From NCBI GenBank assembly GCA_934256595.1, contig CAKQOW010000017.1:1-39572 (forward strand): a stretch of DNA of 39,572 nt. The letters are read 5' to 3'. This DNA is from an uncultured Clostridia bacterium (GTDB lineage: Bacteria; Bacillota; Clostridia; Peptostreptococcales; Anaerovoracaceae). Position 1 is the first letter of the stretch; each line of letters starts with the position of its first letter. The notes under the pieces were generated by a model, which saw nothing but the letters and a program-made list of their open reading frames with translations, searched no databases and was not told the DNA's origin. This document shows positions 1-8,029 of the stretch, piece by piece. The position numbers and the translations under genes are program-made.

Positions 1-1648
1 GAAATTATTCAAGGTCTTTAAATGCTCAAAGTTTCACAACACACATCAAATCTACAACAGTAGAAATTATTCAAGGTCTTTAAATGAGATAGGCAGCACT
101 GCTACTTTGGAATCTACAACAGTAGAAATTATTCAAGGTCTTTAAATGCTCAAAGTTTCACAACACACATCAAATCTACAACAGTAGAAATTATTCAAGG
201 TTTTTAAATGATGTAATTGTGCCAACTGACACCGATCATCTACAACAGTAGAAATTATCTAAGGTCTTTAAATTAAGAGGTGGCAAAAGGTCAGGTTCTT
301 CATCTACAACAGTAGAAATTATCTAAGGTCTTTAAATAGATCAGGGCTGCCAATGATTATCACAAATCTACAACAGTAGAAATTATCTAAGGTCTTTAAA
401 TGGCTTAGAGAAGCAAATAAAGGCTCTATCTACAACAGTAGAAATTATCTAAGGTCTTTAAATGGCAGGAGAAGTAGCGAAAGCGAAATATCTACAACAG
501 TAGAAATTATCTAAGGTCTTTAAATAATGACACCTGCGGAATTAAGAAGATATCTACAACAGTAGAAATTATCTAAGGTCTTTAAATATAATAACTTAAT
601 TTTCAATTTTATGATCTACAACAGTAGAAATTATCTAAGGTCTTTAAATTTTAAACGCTGATTTTGAGTCACTAATATCTACAACAGTAGAAATTATTCA
701 AGGTCTTTAAATAAATAAGGAAAGGAAGTGAATGTGATATCTACAACAGTAGAAATCATCTAAGGTCTTTAAATGGCAGGAGAAGTAGCGAAAGCGAAAT
801 ATCTACAACAGTAGAAATTATCTAAGGTCTTTAAATAATGACACCTGCGGAATTAAGAAGATATCTACAACAGTAGAAATTATCTAAGGTCTTTAAATAT
901 AATAACTTAATTTTCAATTTTATGATCTACAACAGTAGAAATTATCTAAGGTCTTTAAATTTTAAACGCTGATTTTGAGTCACTAATATCTACAACAGTA
1001 GAAATTATTCAAGGTCTTTAAATTAGAAATGCAAACAGCAGATTTGCTTATCTACAACAGTAGAAATTATTCAAGGTCTTTAAATAAATAAGGAAAGGAA
1101 GTGAATGTGATATCTACAACAGTAGAAATTATTCAAGGTCTTTAAATGTCCAAATGATTGGTAATCTGATATTCCATCTACAACAGTAGAAATTATTCAA
1201 GGTCTTTAAATCCTGTCGTGTTCCCTGCGTATATTAGATCTACAACAGTAGAAATTATTCAAGGTCTTTAAATGATAAAAACGATATTGAATTAAAATCC
1301 GATCTACAACAGTAGAAATTATTCAAGGTCTTTAAATCTCACGAGCAGAATTCTGATTATCAGCATCTACAACAGTAGAAATTATTCAAGGTCTTTAAAT
1401 CAGCACGGCAAGAGCACTTCCGTAACGATCTACAACAGTAGAAATTATTCAAGGTCTTTAAATATCGGTAAAATCAATAGTAGTACCGCATCTACAACAG
1501 TAGAAATTATTCAAGGTCTTTAAATGAGGTGTGGAAAAATAAAAATAGGTATCTACAACAGTAGAAATTATTCAAGGTCTTTAAATCTGCCCAGAACAAT
1601 ATAACCCTTATAATCTACAACAGTAGAAATTATTCAAGGTCTTTAAAT
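1..1648 (-). CRISPR. Type V-A CRISPR array, left end outside the window
   Basis: There are 26 complete 36-bp repeats (starting at 50, 112, 174, 238 ... 1551, 1613) plus the last 23 bp of another at 1-23, separated by 26 spacers of 25-28 bp. Read on the minus strand the repeat starts ATTTAAAGACCTT and ends with AATTTCTACTGTTGTAGAT, which is the mature handle I remember for Francisella Cas12a, so transcription is on the minus strand in line with the cas genes. The leader-proximal, youngest end is at 1648. Six spacers are second copies (24=148, 464=775, 526=837, 588=899, 650=961, 713=1086), leaving 20 unique. Two repeat versions differ at positions 22-23 of the plus-strand repeat (TC or CT). Single-base variants occur at 174-209 and 739-774. 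Confidence 0.98.
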
Positions 1649-1777
1649 CCTTATTTCGGATTTCTTACAAATTACGACCCTGTTATACATATAAATTTGT
1701 GTCCTGACAACAATTTTCATCTAATTTAAAGACCTTTCTTAAGTTAATTATAGCATAAAGACTCAGGTTTACAATTA
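1649..1777 (-). promoter_or_regulatory. CRISPR leader with likely array promoter
   Basis: This AT-rich 129-bp segment separates cas2 from the first repeat. On the minus strand it has a TTGTAA -35 (1769-1774), a 16-bp spacer and a TATAAT -10 (1747-1752) preceded by TGC (extended -10). Transcription should begin near 1740 and run into the array. The -35 begins 4 bp past the cas2 stop, so the array can be transcribed independently of the cas operon. No terminator was seen between cas2 and the array, so read-through is also possible. Confidence 0.7.
1724..1736 (-). other. Anti-repeat at the predicted 5' end of the array transcript
   Basis: The plus strand here reads ATTTAAAGACCTT, identical to the first 13 nt of the repeat as transcribed from the opposite strand. 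In the array transcript this segment is therefore the exact complement (AAGGTCTTTAAAT) of the 5' part of every repeat. It begins only a few nucleotides after the predicted start site. The match is directly visible; a role in pre-crRNA folding, processing or control is inference. Confidence 0.6.
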
Positions 1778-2053
1778 TCACTTTATTATAATGCAATCTT
1801 TCTCATCATTTCTGGCATATCCATACCTTGTTATTTTGCAGCTGTTTGACAACTGAAATATAATAACACTGTCACTTTGCCCAAATTTCTTTTTAAACCT
1901 GTTTTCTATCTCCGACTTTACATTTTCAAGGATTTTAGGGCTGTTGCTTATTTCAAATATCGAATACTGAAGCCTATACCCATATTTAGATAAAAATTTT
2001 GCAAAATGTGTTCTTAGCTTATCATCAGAAATATCATAACTCACTAACAGCAT
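1778..2053 (-). CDS. cas2: Cas2 adaptation protein
   Basis: A 91-aa protein with the Cas2 opening MLLVSYDIS (beta strand ending in Asp), then a helix and the LQYSIFEI strand typical of the ferredoxin-fold Cas2 family; length is normal. Cas2 forms the central dimer of the Cas1-Cas2 integrase that inserts new spacers at the leader end of the array. The start at 2053 follows GGGAGATGCGTT. It is the last cas gene of the operon, 14 nt after cas1. Its stop codon abuts the array promoter. Its identity is secure from sequence and position. Confidence 0.95.
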   Translation of the reverse strand: MLLVSYDISDDKLRTHFAKFLSKYGYRLQYSIFEISNSPKILENVKSEIENRFKKKFGQSDSVIIFQLSNSCKITRYGYARNDEKDCIIIK

Positions 2054-2067
2054 AACGCATCTCCCAA

Positions 2068-3030
2068 TTATATTTTAAAAACAGGAAATTCATCTGCATT
2101 TTTGTGTTTCATAAATGCTCTATAATAATCTCTTATATAAAGGAATATATCATTTTTGTATTCAAGCAATGGTTTTAATAATACGGAAGTATACTCCGGT
2201 GATTTTTTCCACTTCAATTCATATCGCCTGTTATACATCTGAAAATCTTCTTCTTTAAACTGATAAAGGTTTATGGATTTTCTTATCTGTAAATCAATAA
2301 CAGGTCTTATTGGCTCCACCAGATCACACACTAAAGATTTCCGCATATAAAATGCTCTATGCAAAATGCCTTTGTAAATATCAAAACCATAAATCCTGAG
2401 AAGGGCTTCTATAAAGTTAAACAATATGGTATACCCTATGTCTAGCGTGCTGTTAAGATAATCTGCTTTTACTCTTGGCTGTCTGCCTCTCCATTCTTCA
2501 TTGTCGAATATACATTTAAAGTATGTTCTTGCCGCAGAGCCCTCAATTCCAAGCAGTTGTTTCAGTTTAAATTCCTGACTGTCAAGTTTTGATATATGTT
2601 CATCAAGTCTTGCAATTGCGTTTTTGCACTCAACCGTCTTGTTTCTTATTGAATTCAGGGCTGCTCGCTGATTGTATATTTTGTTCTTCACAATTGCTTG
2701 TCCTATTGCAAGCCCTTCATATTCATACTGGTATTTATGAAGTAGAGTATTTCCTTCCATTCCGCCGTCTATAAAAGTATAAAGTCTCATTGTTGTTGTA
2801 AACAGGCATATTGAAAAACCAAATTTTTTTGCTCTCTGAATAAGCCCGCTGGTAATTGTAATATGCCCTACAACACATAACAAAAACAATCTGTAGCAGG
2901 TCGATTGGTGTTTAATCTTTCCCTGCCTGTCCATAATCAGAATGTTATCGTTTCTGAAAGATAATTTATCACCCTCTGCTGCAAACAGAAATAAGATCTG
3001 TTTGAACTCAAAATCCTTATTATCTATCAT
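2068..3030 (-). CDS. cas1: Cas1 integrase
   Basis: A 320-aa Cas1, the metal-dependent integrase that joins prespacers to the leader-repeat junction. The expected active-site motifs are present: E163 in the GIEGSAARTYF segment, H224 in GILHRAFY, and E239 in CDLVEPIRPVID. The N-terminal half is the usual beta-rich domain and the C-terminal half helical. The start codon overlaps the cas4 stop by 4 nt (ATGA), showing translational coupling in a compact cas12a-cas4-cas1-cas2 operon. Length and motifs indicate an intact, probably active adaptation module, consistent with varied single-copy spacers at the leader end of the array. Confidence 0.96.
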   Translation of the reverse strand: MIDNKDFEFKQILFLFAAEGDKLSFRNDNILIMDRQGKIKHQSTCYRLFLLCVVGHITITSGLIQRAKKFGFSICLFTTTMRLYTFIDGGMEGNTLLHKYQYEYEGLAIGQAIVKNKIYNQRAALNSIRNKTVECKNAIARLDEHISKLDSQEFKLKQLLGIEGSAARTYFKCIFDNEEWRGRQPRVKADYLNSTLDIGYTILFNFIEALLRIYGFDIYKGILHRAFYMRKSLVCDLVEPIRPVIDLQIRKSINLYQFKEEDFQMYNRRYELKWKKSPEYTSVLLKPLLEYKNDIFLYIRDYYRAFMKHKNADEFPVFKI

Positions 3031-3584
3031 ATCAGGCTCCTATCACACGCAGGTTCATAAATGCAGTTCAGACATTTATCCCTGTTCCTTTGCGAAAACT
3101 TCTCGATATCAAATGCATTTATATCTTCTATTACCTTTTCAAATTTCAGCAGCATTTCAGAGTCATCTTCGGGCAATAAAACTTTATATTTTTTGTTATC
3201 GTCCATACTATATAGTTCCAGTCTGTCAACTTTATAGCCCATCTCAATCATTGAAAAATACTGACCATACAGCTGAAAAATATATCCATCATAAACAGTT
3301 TTGATTTTTTTCTTACGCTCAACAAGCGTCATACTGCCCAAATCGTAATAATCTATTTTTCCCACAAGGCCATACTTTTCTGAAAATACATCAAGGCCTG
3401 TAACTATATTTTTACTGGTAGACGCACTTTGTGCGTCTACAGTTTTATGTGCAGCTTTGCCATCAAGCTGTTTGCTGCCCTGATATATCATTGTATCCAT
3501 GCTCCCATATAAGTTGTGAAAATATATGGAGACAGGACAATAGATAAAATCATTCAGCAGCGTAATTCTTATAAGTTCTTCCAT
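3027..3584 (-). CDS. cas4: Cas4 nuclease of the adaptation module
   Basis: A 185-aa RecB-like Fe-S nuclease. Four conserved cysteines are present: C16 near the N-terminus and C171, C174 and C180 near the C-terminus (KCLNCIYEPAC), the Cas4 iron-sulfur ligand pattern. Nuclease motifs include the Asp in GLVGKIDYYD, the Glu in VERKKK and a QLYGQY (QxxxxY-like) helix. In systems with Cas4 the protein trims prespacers and selects for the PAM end. The ATG directly abuts the cas12a stop codon and the gene overlaps cas1 by 4 nt. Nothing suggests decay. Confidence 0.93.
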   Translation of the reverse strand: MEELIRITLLNDFIYCPVSIYFHNLYGSMDTMIYQGSKQLDGKAAHKTVDAQSASTSKNIVTGLDVFSEKYGLVGKIDYYDLGSMTLVERKKKIKTVYDGYIFQLYGQYFSMIEMGYKVDRLELYSMDDNKKYKVLLPEDDSEMLLKFEKVIEDINAFDIEKFSQRNRDKCLNCIYEPACDRSLI

Positions 3585-6500
3585 TTATCTGAGTATGTTC
3601 TTCTGCGCGAAGTTCATCCATTCTTTATTGCTTATATTCATGAGTTCTGCTTCTTTGGTTTCCTTTATTCTGTTAATTATCCATAACCCCTTTCTCGCTA
3701 TATTATATGCGCCGTTAGCATCTGCGTTTTCAGGCAGATTTTTTTTGCAATTCCTGCTGTCATAGAATACACCTTCAGCATTTGCTACAGGCGAAATCAT
3801 ATAGTCAATCTCTGTGCCGGTTACACTATTACGCATCTGTAATATCAATCTGAAAAGTCTAAGCAGTTCTTCATGGAATCTTCTATCCTTAACTGATACA
3901 AATTCTGTTTTTAAATCTTCGGATTTACAGTCAATGTCATACTCCCTGCAAAGCTCTATAATTTCGGCTGTAGGATCAACAGTTTTACTATCCCACTGGC
4001 TGTTGTTATCAGGATTTCTGAAGTTGACAATCCTCTCACCCACAGAGCATACTGTCCAATCAGTCTTTGTTCCCTCTGCCCTGCCTGTAAATCTGCCGTA
4101 ATCAAAACTGAATTTAAAATATTCTCCCTTGTCATCATACGCAATAGACTCAAATTTACTCCAGAAATCCACTGCTGCATTAACGCTGCTGTATTTAAGA
4201 TGTTTACGCTCAAAGAGATTAACAAACCCTGTGCAAGGATCTATATTGCTTGTATTCCATGCCGGAATATAAAATATCATACCGCTTTGCTTACCTAGTT
4301 GTTTAAACCCTTTAAACTCATTTACAAGCTGATATGGCTTCAGCAGACCACCGTTTTCTTCTGGATCAAGCTTTTTATCAACAAGAAAACTGAGTTTATC
4401 AATCATCATCTTTTCAAATTTCTGATATACCTGTTTTCCAACTTTTTTACGACCGTTTATAAATCCCTCGTTTAAGTTCTCCAAAACCAGTATCGCATTA
4501 TATTTAATCATAAGTTGCGAAATCTTATATATAACCTGACTGATATATCCCTCTTTAAGCTCCTTTATACTTTCTATGGTCTGCCATTCTTTTTTTGCAC
4601 GCTCCATTTCCTTTTCACGTTTATCAAGCAGATCGTGATAGTTTATATGGTGCTCTTTTCCATTATACTCATTGACTATCTCATTCAATGAATACTGCTC
4701 TTTGATATTTCCATCCATATCAATTACAGTAAGATACAGCAGATGTCTCTCACCTCTGTCTATGCCGATTATATGCAAATCCTTAGCCTCTTTTATATAT
4801 TCTCTTGCATATCTGTCAATATTGTCCCTGCCTAGAGCTTTAAAGTTCAATGTAATCGGCACATGAAACTGAAATTTATCAACGGTATATCTGCGGTCTT
4901 TAATAAGCTCATAATCAAAAACACTTTCTTTTTTATCATTCAGTTTATTTTTGTTTTCAATTGGCTTGTTTGCCTCATGCTTTATTATATCCTTTTCATC
5001 TATACCGGCTTTTCTAAAGAACACTTCCGCCTCACCATTCAGCTTATATACCACATCTCTAAGATTTCTCTCATCAAAAAGCATCTTCCAGTAAAGCGTA
5101 TGCAGGTTAGGGGTTCCTTTGCTGTATGGAGAAAAATCCTTATTCCATATCTTAAACAGATACAACTTGCCCTCATCAACTAGTTCATCTATATACTTTC
5201 TCGATACGCTTTCAAAGCTAATCTGATATGCCTGTTCATTTATATGATCTGTAAACTCACCAAAGTCTTTATACTCTTTCGATGGCTTAAATTCAAATTC
5301 ATAGTCACTAAAATATTCAATCGTTCTTTCCTTGTAGTAATCGATAAATTTATTCAAATCACTTTTATTAAAATTTTCACTTGTTTTGGAATATGATCTT
5401 TTTTTACGTATTTCATTGATATCCTTAGGCAGATATGTGTTTTTAAGTTGTTCTAAAACAACATTTTCTCCATTATCATCTTTTCTGCCATTCTTTTTTA
5501 CAGTTACTCCATCAATAACCATCAGGTTTTGCACATCTTTTTGTGGATCAGCAGCCTGAAGATATTTCATTTTTAGAAGTATATCTCCCTCAGCTTCAGG
5601 TTTCTTATTTTCTTTAATTCCACCCTTCAAGCTTTTATCAATAATACCTAAATAGAAAAATTCATTATCTTTGAATATAATACCTTTATTAGTGTTCTCC
5701 TGTCTTAAAGCCCATCCATCTAAAAAGGTTGGCACATTAAATGTAAGTTTTATTTTCTCCGTTGAGTACGGCTTTTTAGTCATATAGTTTCTTACTTTAT
5801 TATACAAAGGGGTTATGCTGTCAAAAGCTTCCCATGCAGGCGTAAATTTACCATAAAAAGCTGCATCTTTTTCGCTTTCTTTACCGTCACCCAATAGTGG
5901 CTGAATAAATCTGCCAAAATCTTTGCAGGCATCGAGATAGCCTTTAATAAGCTTGGTACTCTCTTTATCCTTTTGCAGCTTTCTGTCTGACGGATAGTCA
6001 GTGTTTACAAGATCCTCTATATCTTTATATGAATCAGCCATATTAATAATAGCCTGTTTTAGCTGTTCACCGCTAAAATAAGAAGTAACAGCATTGTTTT
6101 CAAGAACAGCATCAAGCTCTGAAAGTGAATAGCTTCTTTTGTTTTTGAAGTATTTTTTTCTTTCTTCGATATATTTCTCCGTATTAGCTTTCTTTTTGCC
6201 TGTATACTCCTCATCATATTTATCTTCCAGTCTACCCTTTATATATCCCCATTCACTGAATAACTCGTTGGATATTTCGCTCAAAAATATGTCTTTTACA
6301 TAAATATGATCTGCTTCATATTCGCTTAATTGCTCAAAAAGCCCTTTGATACTTTCAATGTTTTCTTTTTGGCCTGCATTGAATAATTCTATAGCATTTA
6401 GCAGTTCATTATCTCTTTCAAAGCTTTCCGGTAAAAATGATTTCGAATCTTTATCAGATAGTATTTGCTTATACAGAGGCTTCAATATTCCGATTTTTTT

Positions 6501-7310
6501 ATCTGCCTTCTGATTATAAAGGTTAACATATTCATTAATTCCTTTAATTCTTGTCCTTTCATCGCAGGATCTACCGCCAATAACCGTATTATATTTATCA
6601 ATTCCTGACTGGGTTATAAAATAGCTGTAATTGTCTAAAGATATAAATTCATTTAATGCCTTGCCCTCCAGCATGTCCATAAAATCATTCTCTATGTTTT
6701 CTATCATATTGCCGGGATTTACCTCAAGTATTTTTTTCAGAGCGTTTACATTGTCTATGTATTTAGGCAAATTCTGATCTATAACTCTATATCCTATTGA
6801 TGTTGACTTCTTCTCAGCTGAATACATATTATTTCTGTTTTCGAAGAATCCTCCAAAATATGTTGTAAAGCCTTTAAATTCCTTAATCAGCTTCTTTTTT
6901 TCCTCACTATCAACAAACTCCGGCAACATTTCTTCTATGAAATCTTTTTTTCCAAGTTTTTTGAACTCATCTCTTGTGGTCATAAACTTTATAACCTGTT
7001 TTCTTAAATTATCTGCCGCCTTATCTATTTCTTTTCTTTCTTTTTCAGTTTTATTTCTCTTGCAATACAGCTCGGCATATTCTTCAACACCTTCAAGGTG
7101 AACATTCTTTAAAGCATTTTCTATAAATTTTCTGTGGTAATCATCCGCTATTTTCTTTACCTGCTTGTAGCTTTTGGCACGATGCTCGTCTTCCGAAAGC
7201 AAGCCCTTAATTTTCATATTTTCTTTTGTTTTGCCTACAGGTCTGAGTTCAAATCTTAATGTCTTAGATAATGAATATAAGCCCGTAAATCCTGATAAAC
7301 TATTTGCCAT
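3585..7310 (-). CDS. cas12a: Cas12a (Cpf1) RNA-guided nuclease
   Basis: A 1,241-aa type V-A effector that processes its own crRNAs and cuts target DNA. The ATG at 7310 is chosen because AGGAGG precedes it by 7 nt and it gives the family opening (SGFTGLYSLSKTLRFEL). An in-frame GTG extends to 7343 but has no good site. RuvC residues are intact: D851 (GIDRGER), E944 (LVLENLN) and D1197 (NADANGAYN). The Nuc-domain arginine is R1160 (LQMRNS). Likely crRNA-processing residues are H816, K824 and about K840. By eye-alignment, two normally conserved PAM-contact lysines are replaced: Q537 in DGWALRQE (usually GWD.NKE) and N595 where LPK is usual. Residue numbers come from hand counting. Confidence 0.97.
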   Translation of the reverse strand: MANSLSGFTGLYSLSKTLRFELRPVGKTKENMKIKGLLSEDEHRAKSYKQVKKIADDYHRKFIENALKNVHLEGVEEYAELYCKRNKTEKERKEIDKAADNLRKQVIKFMTTRDEFKKLGKKDFIEEMLPEFVDSEEKKKLIKEFKGFTTYFGGFFENRNNMYSAEKKSTSIGYRVIDQNLPKYIDNVNALKKILEVNPGNMIENIENDFMDMLEGKALNEFISLDNYSYFITQSGIDKYNTVIGGRSCDERTRIKGINEYVNLYNQKADKKIGILKPLYKQILSDKDSKSFLPESFERDNELLNAIELFNAGQKENIESIKGLFEQLSEYEADHIYVKDIFLSEISNELFSEWGYIKGRLEDKYDEEYTGKKKANTEKYIEERKKYFKNKRSYSLSELDAVLENNAVTSYFSGEQLKQAIINMADSYKDIEDLVNTDYPSDRKLQKDKESTKLIKGYLDACKDFGRFIQPLLGDGKESEKDAAFYGKFTPAWEAFDSITPLYNKVRNYMTKKPYSTEKIKLTFNVPTFLDGWALRQENTNKGIIFKDNEFFYLGIIDKSLKGGIKENKKPEAEGDILLKMKYLQAADPQKDVQNLMVIDGVTVKKNGRKDDNGENVVLEQLKNTYLPKDINEIRKKRSYSKTSENFNKSDLNKFIDYYKERTIEYFSDYEFEFKPSKEYKDFGEFTDHINEQAYQISFESVSRKYIDELVDEGKLYLFKIWNKDFSPYSKGTPNLHTLYWKMLFDERNLRDVVYKLNGEAEVFFRKAGIDEKDIIKHEANKPIENKNKLNDKKESVFDYELIKDRRYTVDKFQFHVPITLNFKALGRDNIDRYAREYIKEAKDLHIIGIDRGERHLLYLTVIDMDGNIKEQYSLNEIVNEYNGKEHHINYHDLLDKREKEMERAKKEWQTIESIKELKEGYISQVIYKISQLMIKYNAILVLENLNEGFINGRKKVGKQVYQKFEKMMIDKLSFLVDKKLDPEENGGLLKPYQLVNEFKGFKQLGKQSGMIFYIPAWNTSNIDPCTGFVNLFERKHLKYSSVNAAVDFWSKFESIAYDDKGEYFKFSFDYGRFTGRAEGTKTDWTVCSVGERIVNFRNPDNNSQWDSKTVDPTAEIIELCREYDIDCKSEDLKTEFVSVKDRRFHEELLRLFRLILQMRNSVTGTEIDYMISPVANAEGVFYDSRNCKKNLPENADANGAYNIARKGLWIINRIKETKEAELMNISNKEWMNFAQKNILR

Positions 7311-7345
7311 CACATTTCCTCCTATATAAAACACAACATCCACTG

Positions 7346-7423
7346 TTATAACCTCTTCATAGCCTCGCCAATAATCCCTATAAAAAACACAATACCTGTA
7401 ATATCCGGCAAAAGCTTAAACAT
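7346..7423 (-). CDS. 25-aa hydrophobic peptide, first cistron before cas12a
   Basis: A short ORF opening MFKLLPD, then a hydrophobic core (ITGIVFFIGII) and a charged tail GEAMKRL. AGGGGAGG lies 4 nt before the ATG. It matters because a paralog at 9592-9672 keeps the same start and stop architecture, the FFIG core and the GEAMK[K/R]L tail. The stop lies 35 nt before the cas12a ATG with no terminator between, so both are probably on one mRNA. One membrane-spanning or amphipathic helix is likely. Size and composition resemble type I toxins or phenol-soluble-modulin-like peptides, but I recognise no family. It could instead be a regulatory leader peptide. Confidence 0.65.
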   Translation of the reverse strand: MFKLLPDITGIVFFIGIIGEAMKRL

Positions 7424-7465
7424 CAACCTCCCCTCACTTCAAATGCAAACCTTATCTATATATTT

Positions 7466-7507
7466 AATATAGCATAGCCCCTGTCCCTTTTTTGGTGCTT
7501 TATCTGT
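7466..7507 (-). promoter_or_regulatory. Promoter and near-invariant 37-bp block before the peptide and cas12a
   Basis: An extended -10 on the minus strand (TGC TATATT, -10 at 7466-7471) lies 43 nt before the peptide start. The adjoining upstream block 7471-7507 matches 9722-9758 at 36 of 37 positions, much better than the peptide genes match each other. No recognisable -35 sits at 16-18 bp, so an activator or other factor may bind the conserved block. This is the best candidate promoter for the whole cas operon. Confidence 0.55.
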
Positions 7508-7542
7508 AGTTTCGTAAAAAAATAATATTTTGCAGCCCGGAC

Positions 7543-7640
7543 AAAAAAGAACATTATATACATCTCACATACAGTGTTCCAAATCTTATTCACTTCGTTT
7601 TATCTCCATCATCATTATCCAAACAGACTATAATTCTTTA
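7543..7640 (-). ncRNA. Short terminated RNA upstream of the cas-linked peptide (set 1)
   Basis: On the minus strand a hairpin (GAACACT / AATGTTC, arms within 7549-7579, one mismatch) is followed by a U-run (7543-7548), forming an intrinsic terminator. The 55 nt preceding the hairpin align without gaps to the matching part of the second copy (9827-9881 area) and share GGAGATAAAAC and AAGTGAATAAG blocks. A weak TATAGT -10 lies near 7630. This looks like a transcript of roughly 80-90 nt ending before the peptide promoter. Its extent and function are inferred. Confidence 0.4.
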
Positions 7641-7728
7641 GTTTCGTTCTCGCTATATTTATCATCTGTTATTATTTGTTTCTCTCCACCATGATTTCAA
7701 TAAAAAACAATATAGTATCTGCCTATTC

Positions 7729-7838
7729 AAAAAAACTCCAAGACAAAACATCTCTGCTCCGCCTTGAAGTTATATCTAAACATATTTACTCACATTATTC
7801 ATAATTATACCCTCTTGTAAACACAATACATTTACTGC
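7729..7838 (-). ncRNA. Structured short RNA, set 1, with 8-codon ORF and terminator
   Basis: Downstream of the promoter at 7843-7871 the minus-strand transcript holds an 8-codon ORF (7802-7776, MNNVSKYV) behind AGAGGGTATAATT, then a hairpin with an 11-bp outer stem (arms 7771-7761 and 7744-7734), an inner stem GAGCA/TGTTT and a GAGA (GNRA) loop, then a U-run to 7729. The equivalent hairpin at 9386-9425 has compensating pairs and GGGA in the loop. The paired state needs G-U pairs on the minus strand that would be C-A mismatches on the plus strand, fixing the direction. The role is unknown. Confidence 0.6.
7776..7802 (-). CDS. 8-codon ORF (MNNVSKYV) within the set 1 RNA
   Basis: ATG to TAG with a GAGGG-type ribosome site 8-9 nt upstream. 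The paralogous RNA has an ORF of exactly the same length in the same place (9429-9455, MNRVIKFI). The shared pattern M-N-x-V-x-K-aromatic-aliphatic, kept despite nucleotide divergence, hints that it is translated. It may be a leader peptide whose translation influences the hairpin that follows directly. Such short ORFs also arise by chance, so confidence is modest. Confidence 0.35.
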   Translation of the reverse strand: MNNVSKYV

Positions 7839-7842
7839 ATCT

Positions 7843-7871
7843 ATTATACATTATTCAGATAATTTTAACAA
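7843..7871 (-). promoter_or_regulatory. Promoter of the set 1 short RNA
   Basis: TTGTTA (7866-7871), 17-bp spacer, TATAAT (7843-7848) on the minus strand. The stretch TCTGAATAATGTATAAT is identical at the matching promoter at 9498-9526, supporting function. Confidence 0.65.
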
Positions 7872-7956
7872 CATCAACTTACCCCACCGGTACTTCTTAT
7901 TTATTATCTCACAGCCTTCGTACCTTTTTCGGTGTATTTTACCAAAAACAACACCT

Positions 7957-7994
7957 TGCCTCAAACCCTCCTCCCCCAAGGAAAGTCTGAGGCA
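7957..7994 (-). terminator. Terminator of the WYL operon
   Basis: On the minus strand TGCCTCAGAC pairs with GTTTGAGGCA (10 bp, one G-U), followed a few bases later by TTGTTTTTGG. It lies 36 nt past the end of the 64-aa gene and separates that operon from the set 1 short-RNA promoter. Confidence 0.7.
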
Positions 7995-8029
7995 CGTTTA
8001 CAAAACCCTCTTTGAATATATTCCTGTAT

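Noticed and set aside
1..1648. Self-targeting spacers against genes in this window
   Set aside because: None was noticed while reading, but a proper match of all 20 spacers needs a search I cannot run, so no claim is made either way.
1724..1736. tracrRNA-type anti-repeat
   Set aside because: Cas12a needs no tracrRNA, and the segment lies at the start of the array transcript itself, so it is reported as a leader anti-repeat instead.
4863..5183. 106-codon plus-strand ORF inside cas12a
   Set aside because: Antisense shadow of an intact cas12a; no ribosome site or recognisable domain.
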